Below are positions 6,748 through 10,947 of a stretch of DNA of 10,947 nucleotides, one piece after another (position 1 is the first letter of the stretch; each line of letters starts with the position of its first letter). The stretch is from contig JAQXIG010000058.1 of the NCBI GenBank assembly GCA_029007685.1, forward strand, positions 1 to 10,947, given 5' to 3'. The notes below the pieces were generated by a model that saw only the letters and a program-made list of their open reading frames with translations, was not told the DNA's origin and made no database searches. This stretch comes from a bacterium. Its GTDB lineage: Bacteria > Bacillota_I > Bacilli_A > RF39 > UBA660. The position numbers and the translations under genes are program-made.

Positions 6748-7744
6748 TTATTTTATATTACATAATTTTTTAATTTTAATATTTATTTCTTCATAATTGT
6801 TATTTCCATATTTTAAATTGTAATAATCTTCAATGGTTAATTCATGCTTATTTGCACGATAAACAAGTAATTTTAATTTATTTTCTAAACCTTGTTTTGA
6901 AAAGTCATAAAGAGAAGAAGTAATATATCTAGCAAAAGCTTGATTAACATGGCCTTCCATAGAACAATGAACTTTATAATCTTCATCTTTTTGATTTTTA
7001 ATACCAGGAGCACCATCCCCAGATACAAATATAACCTTAAATTTATCAATATCATATTTTTTATTAACATAATCAAAGATGACTTCCCAAAGTTCTTCAT
7101 ATGTTAGTTTAGAAGATGCAAAGTAACGAATATTTTTAAGTTTTTTTCTTTTAACAAAAGTTTCTTCATATCCTTCGTGTACAATAGCACAAGGGCATAT
7201 TTTATTACCACCTTTTTGAAGATTAGCATGTATTTCATCCATTTCTATATATAAAATATCAGGTTGATTAGTAGACTTAATAATAACTTCATTTATTGAA
7301 CCATCTAATACTTTAATTTTTTTTAGAAACGGTACTTCTTGATATTTTGGTGTTTCTTAAGGTGTGCCTAGCAGCTTGACTCATATTTTCTTCCATTGCA
7401 TATTTAGTTAATTGATATTCAGCTTCATTAGTTAATCTTTGATAAGGGTTAAGATGAAGTATTTCTCTTAATAAGACAAACCTTTCTTTAGTGTCTTTTT
7501 TAATATAGGCTGTAGAATTAATAGTAATTAACCCAACAGAAGTAATTAAATTTCTTTGCCTAGTTTCTTTTATATTGAATTCTGTTTTTCTTTGTTTAGA
7601 TTTTTTAAAACTTTCATCAAAATAGTTGAAAAAAGATTCATATAATTTTAATGTAAAAGTATCGCCAACGTTTCTAATTTTACTTTCTAAGTTTAGTGGA
7701 TTAAAATTATTAGTAATTTCATTAATGAGTGGTATAATTTTCAT
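6748..7744 (-). pseudogene. UPF0236/ISLre2-family transposase, frameshifted and internally deleted
   Basis: The N-terminal part (7744-7313, 143 codons) begins MKIIPLINEITNNF and ends at a TAA created by an eight-A run (minus strand of 7317-7324). Removing one A lets the reading continue KIKVLDGSINEVII into LYIEMDEIHANLQ. The second part contains the first catalytic Asp (MDEIHA), the second (VSGDGAPGIKN) and the Glu motif (HCSMEGHVNQ). The intact neighbour has about 90 more residues between GIKN and the Glu motif, so this copy also has an in-frame internal deletion, making about 330 residues against 473. Two independent lesions mean it is unlikely to be an active transposase. It reads opposite to the plus-strand genes around it. 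A GCGAGG site precedes the start at 7744. Confidence 0.85.
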
Positions 7745-7746
7745 AT

Positions 7747-7813
7747 GGTTAAAACCTCGCTTTCTATTGTTTATTTAGCAATTCAATTATAAAGCATTTT
7801 TTAGGTTTTAACC
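7747..7813 (-). promoter_or_regulatory. Transposase leader hairpin hiding the ribosome binding site, with -10 in the loop
   Basis: The perfect 11-bp inverted repeat GGTTAAAACCT (plus strand 7747-7757) and AGGTTTTAACC (7803-7813) has a 45-nt loop. On the minus strand the downstream arm contains the AGG of the GCGAGG ribosome binding site and reaches to within 2 nt of the ATG at 7744. A TATAAT (minus strand, 7791-7786) sits in the loop, so a transcript starting near 7779 would lack the upstream arm. The same design with different arms occurs at 10876-10928. Confidence 0.65.
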
Positions 7814-7906
7814 GTTTTTTTATTCTATAAGGGTTTGTTTTTATAATCTCCACACTTTGTAAACAATATCTTTCCAAAAATAGTCATTTATTTTTAGTTT
7901 AGTATG

Positions 7907-7915
7907 TGCTATAAT
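7907..7915 (+). promoter_or_regulatory. Extended -10 promoter of the surface-protein gene
   Basis: TG at 7907-7908, one base, then a perfect TATAAT at 7910-7915. The -35 position (TTTATT, 7887-7892) is weak. Transcription would start near 7922, giving a leader of about 24 nt with AGAGGGAAG at 7933-7941 just before ATG 7946. Confidence 0.7.
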
Positions 7916-7945
7916 GAGTATATACTAGAATGAGAGGGAAGTAAA

Positions 7946-9355
7946 ATGTGTTATAAAATACCTAAAAATATGATATTTGTGATAGTTGTTTTGGCATTAA
8001 TTATGATTCCGAAAACAGTGTTTGCTAATAATGGAGGGTCTGGTATAACCACTACCACACCAGGAACTTCGACTACTCCATCTTCTAATCCAAGTACTTC
8101 ACCAAGTCCGACACCAACTGTAGCTACAGGAATTACTATTAAACCAGATATCCCTATTACAATTGTAGAAGGAGATACCAAAAAGTTTGAGTTTAGTATT
8201 CTTCCTGATGATGCTACCAATCAAGAAGTGGTATGGACTAGCTCTGATACTAATGTTGCTACTGTTAGTGATAGTGGAGAAGTTACAGCTTTAAAAGCAG
8301 GAACAACAACGATAACAGTGCAGATGAAAGATGATACTAGAATTAAAGCAACTTGTCTTGTTACGGTGACTGCTAGAACGTTATCTAGTGATGCTACTTT
8401 AAAAAGTTTGTCTGTAAAAAATGGAACTTTAGATAAAATGTTTCAGTCTGCCACTTTTGAATATACGGTTACTGTTTCTAAAGGGATTAAAGAATTAGAA
8501 TTAGAATATAACTTAAACGATAGTAAAGCTACAGGTGCTATGATTGCTAATAATGAAAATATTATTACTGGTACAAAAGTTAAAATTGTGGTAACAGCAG
8601 AGGATAAAACGACGCAAACCTATACCTTGGTTGTAAAAAAGGAAGAGATTAATTTAAATTTGAAGTCACTTTCTATTAAGGGATATACCTTGAATGAAAC
8701 TTTTAAAGCTGGTAAAACGGATTATACAGCTGATATTCCTTATGAAGCAGTTGATGTTACTGTTGTGGCGAATGCTGAAGATAGCGAAGCAGAAGTAACT
8801 GTAAAAGGTGATACTGAATTAAAGATAGGAAAAAATACAGTTATTATTACCGTTAGTAATGAGGGAAGTAGTAAAAGTTATCAGGTGATTGTAACACGTG
8901 GAGCAGAGGATGAAGTAGAAGATAAGAGTGGAAATGGCAGTAAGTATAGTTCCGGAACTGCTAATTCTACTAGTGGTGTTGCGACGAATACAGTTGTTGA
9001 TCGAGATGGTTCTAGTAATATTAAACACAATGTTTTACGGTATGTGTTTGTTACCATAGGTAGTTTTGTTCTATTTGCAATTGGTGCTATCGGCATTTAT
9101 TTCTTTGTAAAAACGGTGCCAAAAAAAGAAAAGAATGCAAAAAGAGGTAAGGGCGCTGTGAAAAAAGTAGAACAAAAAGAAGTAGAGCATGTAGAAACAG
9201 ATAAGGATACAAAATCTTCTGAAAATAAGCAGTTGAAAAGTATTATGCCAGGTGATTTAGAAGAGACTAGAGAGTTTAGAGTGGATGATCTGAATCACGA
9301 GAAAAAGAATGCTAAGATAGCAAAAGATATTGAAAGTTTATTTGAAGATGACTAG
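7946..9355 (+). CDS. Cell-surface protein: Big2 plus two cadherin-like domains, C-terminal membrane anchor
   Basis: A 469-residue type I membrane protein. Residues 1-27 are a signal peptide (basic start, hydrophobic core, likely cut after VFA). About 30-60 is a Thr/Ser/Pro linker. About 62-141 is a bacterial Ig-like Big2 domain, with the hallmark VVWTSSDTNVATVSDSGEV and the strand GTTTITV. About 146-231 and 236-318 are two cadherin-like beta-sandwich repeats, each opening with LKSLSVKNG or LKSLSIKGY and closing with TYTLVV or SYQVIV. A Gly/Ser linker leads to a membrane helix (364-388) and a charged cytoplasmic tail of about 80 residues ending EETREFRVDDL...SLFEDD. There is no LPXTG motif. 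The domains suggest adhesion or wall binding; the ligand is unknown. The gene is a monocistron with its own promoter and terminator, lying between two ISLre2-type copies. Confidence 0.85.
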   Translation: MCYKIPKNMIFVIVVLALIMIPKTVFANNGGSGITTTTPGTSTTPSSNPSTSPSPTPTVATGITIKPDIPITIVEGDTKKFEFSILPDDATNQEVVWTSSDTNVATVSDSGEVTALKAGTTTITVQMKDDTRIKATCLVTVTARTLSSDATLKSLSVKNGTLDKMFQSATFEYTVTVSKGIKELELEYNLNDSKATGAMIANNENIITGTKVKIVVTAEDKTTQTYTLVVKKEEINLNLKSLSIKGYTLNETFKAGKTDYTADIPYEAVDVTVVANAEDSEAEVTVKGDTELKIGKNTVIITVSNEGSSKSYQVIVTRGAEDEVEDKSGNGSKYSSGTANSTSGVATNTVVDRDGSSNIKHNVLRYVFVTIGSFVLFAIGAIGIYFFVKTVPKKEKNAKRGKGAVKKVEQKEVEHVETDKDTKSSENKQLKSIMPGDLEETREFRVDDLNHEKKNAKIAKDIESLFEDD

Positions 9356-9370
9356 AGTCGTCTTTTTTCT
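9345..9370 (+). terminator. Intrinsic terminator overlapping the surface-protein stop codon
   Basis: AAGATGAC (9345-9352) pairs with GTCGTCTT (9357-9364), one pair being T-G, around the loop TAGA that contains the TAG stop. Six T follow or overlap the arm at 9363-9368. Confidence 0.8.
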
Positions 9371-9395
9371 TGATTATGTTAGTGTAAAGAGTTTT

Positions 9396-9415
9396 GGGGC
9401 AAATAATTAAGAAAG
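9396..9415 (+). repeat. Terminal inverted repeat, right end of the IS
   Basis: Starts GGGGCAAATAATTAAG, 56 nt beyond the transposase stop codon. It pairs with the minus strand of 10928-10947 at 14 of 20 positions. It begins 26 nt after the terminator T-run of the surface-protein gene. Confidence 0.7.
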
Positions 9416-9421
9416 TTAAAT

Positions 9422-9437
9422 TTATAATAAATTTGAT
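9422..9437 (+). repeat. Subterminal inverted repeat, right copy
   Basis: TTATAATAAATTTGAT is identical to the minus strand of 10901-10916. It starts 26 nt inside the right tip, against 31 nt for the left copy. It is a candidate transposase-binding site. The block 9418-9434 is also a small perfect palindrome, AAATTTAT A ATAAATTT. Confidence 0.75.
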
Positions 9438-9451
9438 TTTCTTTTTTAATT

Positions 9452-10873
9452 TTATATAAAGTTAATATAATTATCAAAATGCAGAAATTTTTCAAAATTT
9501 ATTTCATTATAATAATTATCATATTCGTTGTAGTAAGTAGATGAATGATTAAGTTTCACTTCTTTAGTTCTAAAATTATTAAAGTACATGTTTTTAATAT
9601 CTTTATTATTAACTTTAAGAAGTCTGAGTTTAAGTAATTGTCTTAATCCTTTTTTAGAATAAGCTTTAGGTCGAGAAGTAAAGATGTCAGCAAATATATG
9701 TGATATATGAGATTCCATCGAACATTTTAGATAGGAATGGTTTTGATAAAATTGTCTTTCCATCCAATTATTTAAAATGTAATCTCTTTTGGATTCAATA
9801 ATATCTTTACGTTCAGGAAATAAATCGAGAAATTCATTACATAATCTTATGAAATCTTCCTTATTATTATCCAAAACATATTCGTATAGAGCATTATAGA
9901 CATCATCATATTTTTGAGTAGTTAAATTACCAAGTGCTTGTGAAAAGTGAAAACCATCCATTGAAAAATTAATTTGAATATTATTATCGAATTTAAACCA
10001 ACTGGATTTAGGGAAGTTTTTAATCCATAAAGCACAATCACCCATAAAATTAATTTCTTTCAAACAATCAACATCATAATTATTATAAATATAATCAATA
10101 GTATCATTGAGCAATTCATTATCAATAGAAGCACAAGTATAGGAATTAACTAATCTATATCTATTTATAGAATCTTGTTTCTTTTTATGTTTATAAACAA
10201 GTTCAGTATTTTCAAATAAAACAGCAGCTTTAATCATAAGATCTTTTCCATTATTGAATTGAGAACCAACAAACTTTTCATCCAGCATAACAAATAACTT
10301 TTCAATTCTTCTTTTATTTTCTAAATAATTATTATTATCAATATCAAAATTCATAACGATATTTCTAGCAGAAGCACGAGAAATATGAATATTATTATTC
10401 ATTCTTTTACCAATTTTATTAGCAACAATTTTACCAGATTTTGAGTAACTAGAGGAAGAAGATTCCTCACAAATATTAGCGCATATAAAAGGGTCAAAAT
10501 ATTTCCTTTTAGGAAGATTTAAGAAGTAATCAGTAAAGAAAAATCTTTTATTATCTTTCTTATCATAATAATATCTCCGCTTAAATGTAACTTCACCAAA
10601 CAATGTAAGAACAGTTCTAGAATAAAAACCTTTCGATACACAGAATTTATTACGATATTTAGTATTAAAAAAGATTTCATCAATATATTCAAAATATGAT
10701 TTAATGGCATTAGTCATAAAAGAATAATTAAAATCATCTAGGTCAGTCATAAAATTAATATAGTTATCAATATCAGATGTTTTATTCCAAAAATTAGATT
10801 CATAAAAATATTTTTTTAAGAAATTATTAAAACTTTCTTCTAATATTTGATTAAAATGTGATATTATATTCAT
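9452..10873 (-). CDS. UPF0236/ISLre2-family transposase, full length
   Basis: A 473-residue transposase of the usual family length, starting MNIISHFNQILEESF. Residues about 75-135 include LFGEVTFKRRYYYDKK and the zinc-ribbon-like CANICEE stretch near 131-136. A helix-turn-helix-like KIGKRMNNNIHISRASARNI spans about 153-172. The presumed DDE catalytic residues are D198 (VMLDEKFVG), D279 (FMGDCALWIKN) and E387 (CSMESHISH), with a largely helical insertion between D279 and E387. It would cut and join the element ends in the cytoplasm. The start at 10873 has GGAGG 8 nt upstream, partly inside an inverted repeat. No internal stop or frameshift is seen, so it may be active. Codon use is as AT-rich as its surroundings. 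Confidence 0.9.
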   Translation of the reverse strand: MNIISHFNQILEESFNNFLKKYFYESNFWNKTSDIDNYINFMTDLDDFNYSFMTNAIKSYFEYIDEIFFNTKYRNKFCVSKGFYSRTVLTLFGEVTFKRRYYYDKKDNKRFFFTDYFLNLPKRKYFDPFICANICEESSSSSYSKSGKIVANKIGKRMNNNIHISRASARNIVMNFDIDNNNYLENKRRIEKLFVMLDEKFVGSQFNNGKDLMIKAAVLFENTELVYKHKKKQDSINRYRLVNSYTCASIDNELLNDTIDYIYNNYDVDCLKEINFMGDCALWIKNFPKSSWFKFDNNIQINFSMDGFHFSQALGNLTTQKYDDVYNALYEYVLDNNKEDFIRLCNEFLDLFPERKDIIESKRDYILNNWMERQFYQNHSYLKCSMESHISHIFADIFTSRPKAYSKKGLRQLLKLRLLKVNNKDIKNMYFNNFRTKEVKLNHSSTYYNEYDNYYNEINFEKFLHFDNYINFI

Positions 10874-10900
10874 AGGAAAAACCTCCGTTATTTTATGTTT

Positions 10901-10916
10901 ATCAAATTTATTATAA
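10901..10916 (-). repeat. Subterminal inverted repeat, left copy
   Basis: On the minus strand TTATAATAAATTTGAT is identical to plus-strand 9422-9437. This copy contains the TATAAT of the transposase promoter, so transposase bound here could also repress its own gene. Confidence 0.75.
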
Positions 10917-10918
10917 CA
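10910..10918 (-). promoter_or_regulatory. Extended -10 promoter of the transposase gene
   Basis: Minus-strand TG (10918-10917), one base, then TATAAT (10915-10910). The -35 position (CATAAA, 10938-10933) is poor. A start near 10903 leaves a leader of about 30 nt containing GGAGG but not the upstream hairpin arm. Confidence 0.65.
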
Positions 10919-10927
10919 AAGGTTTTT

Positions 10928-10947
10928 CTTTTTTTATGTCTTACCCC
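10928..10947 (-). repeat. Terminal inverted repeat, left end of the IS
   Basis: On the minus strand it starts GGGGTAAGACATAAAA at the last base of the window and is matched by 9396-9415 at 14 of 20 positions. The tip could extend past the window end. Confidence 0.65.

Larger units (their letters stand above)
6748..7832 (-). mobile_element. Degenerate ISLre2-type insertion sequence copy
   Basis: The boundaries are approximate. The right part (7745-7832) contains the transposase leader hairpin and -10 element at the same relative positions as in the complete copy at 9396-10947. The segment TAGAATAAAAAAAC (minus strand, ending at 7814) resembles the intact tip sequence AAGACATAAAAAAAG, but the GGGG tip is not preserved. 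The left limit is set at the transposase stop because no inverted-repeat partner could be found in 6600-6747. Confidence 0.6.
10876..10928 (-). promoter_or_regulatory. Transposase leader hairpin hiding the ribosome binding site
   Basis: On the minus strand GAAAAACCT (10928-10920) pairs perfectly over 9 bp with AGGTTTTTC (10884-10876), with a 35-nt loop. The downstream arm includes the AGG of the GGAGG ribosome binding site and lies 2 nt from the ATG at 10873. The promoter -10 lies in the loop, so only transcripts entering from outside the element would carry both arms. Confidence 0.65.
9396..10947 (-). mobile_element. Apparently complete ISLre2-type insertion sequence
   Basis: 1552 bp bounded by imperfect terminal inverted repeats: GGGGCAAATAATTAAGAAAG at 9396-9415 and, on the minus strand from 10947, GGGGTAAGACATAAAAAAAG (14 of 20 identical). 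Inside these are perfect 16-bp subterminal repeats (9422-9437 and 10901-10916). It holds one intact transposase gene. Size, GGGG tips and the single UPF0236 gene fit the ISLre2 family. A target duplication cannot be checked because the left tip coincides with the window end; the nine bases before the other tip are AAGAGTTTT. Confidence 0.8.

Noticed and set aside
8819..9096. Minus-strand open frames opposite the surface-protein gene
   Set aside because: They are shadows of the beta-sandwich coding region, with no start signals, and overlap a gene with clear signal peptide, domains, promoter and terminator.
6748..10947. Composite transposon formed by the two ISLre2-type copies around the surface-protein gene
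   Set aside because: One copy has lost its ends and an active transposase, and the two are too diverged to be a recent pair; the gene between has ordinary chromosomal-looking signals.

Overview
The window is very AT-rich DNA using the standard bacterial code (TGG for Trp, TGA as stop). It has strong AGGAGG-type ribosome binding sites and extended -10 promoters (TGnTATAAT). Gene content (an ECF sigma factor with an RsgI-like anti-sigma, a Mob/Pre plasmid relaxase remnant, UPF0236/ISLre2 transposases, a Big2/cadherin-like surface protein) fits a low-GC Bacillota, probably a gut Bacilli or Clostridia lineage. The lineage is an inference from composition and families.

Layout. 1-170 carries two directly oriented 25-bp repeats resembling IS3-family (IS150-group) ends. 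196-2073 is a promoter followed by a two-gene sigma/anti-sigma operon whose genes overlap. 2095-2662 is a decayed plasmid mobilisation gene. 2827-4510 holds an extended -10 promoter, a small PH-domain-like protein and a membrane-anchored HExxH metallopeptidase. 4511-6592 is largely broken genes: an unplaced fragment, a DUF5680-like remnant and a uracil-DNA-glycosylase-like remnant. Within it sits one intact gene, a GNAT_C-domain putative acyltransferase (5192-6070). 6748-7832 is a dead ISLre2-type copy on the minus strand. 7907-9370 is a self-contained unit (promoter, cell-surface Big2/cadherin-like membrane protein, terminator). 9396-10947 is an apparently complete ISLre2-type insertion sequence on the minus strand, whose left tip coincides with the window end.

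How it fits together. The sigma/anti-sigma pair looks like a transmembrane signalling switch. An outer RsgI-type domain with the conserved Asn-Pro site and two PepSY modules would hold the sigma factor until a cell-envelope signal arrives. The envelope theme recurs in the anchored metallopeptidase and the surface adhesin-like protein, but no regulatory link is shown. The rest reads as accessory DNA shaped by plasmid integration, insertion sequences and gene decay.

The most interesting signal is in the leaders of the two ISLre2 copies. Each has an inverted repeat that would hide the transposase ribosome binding site, with the -10 element in the loop. The arm sequences differ between copies but pairing is kept. 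This predicts that read-through transcripts from neighbouring genes are translationally silenced while the element's own transcript escapes.
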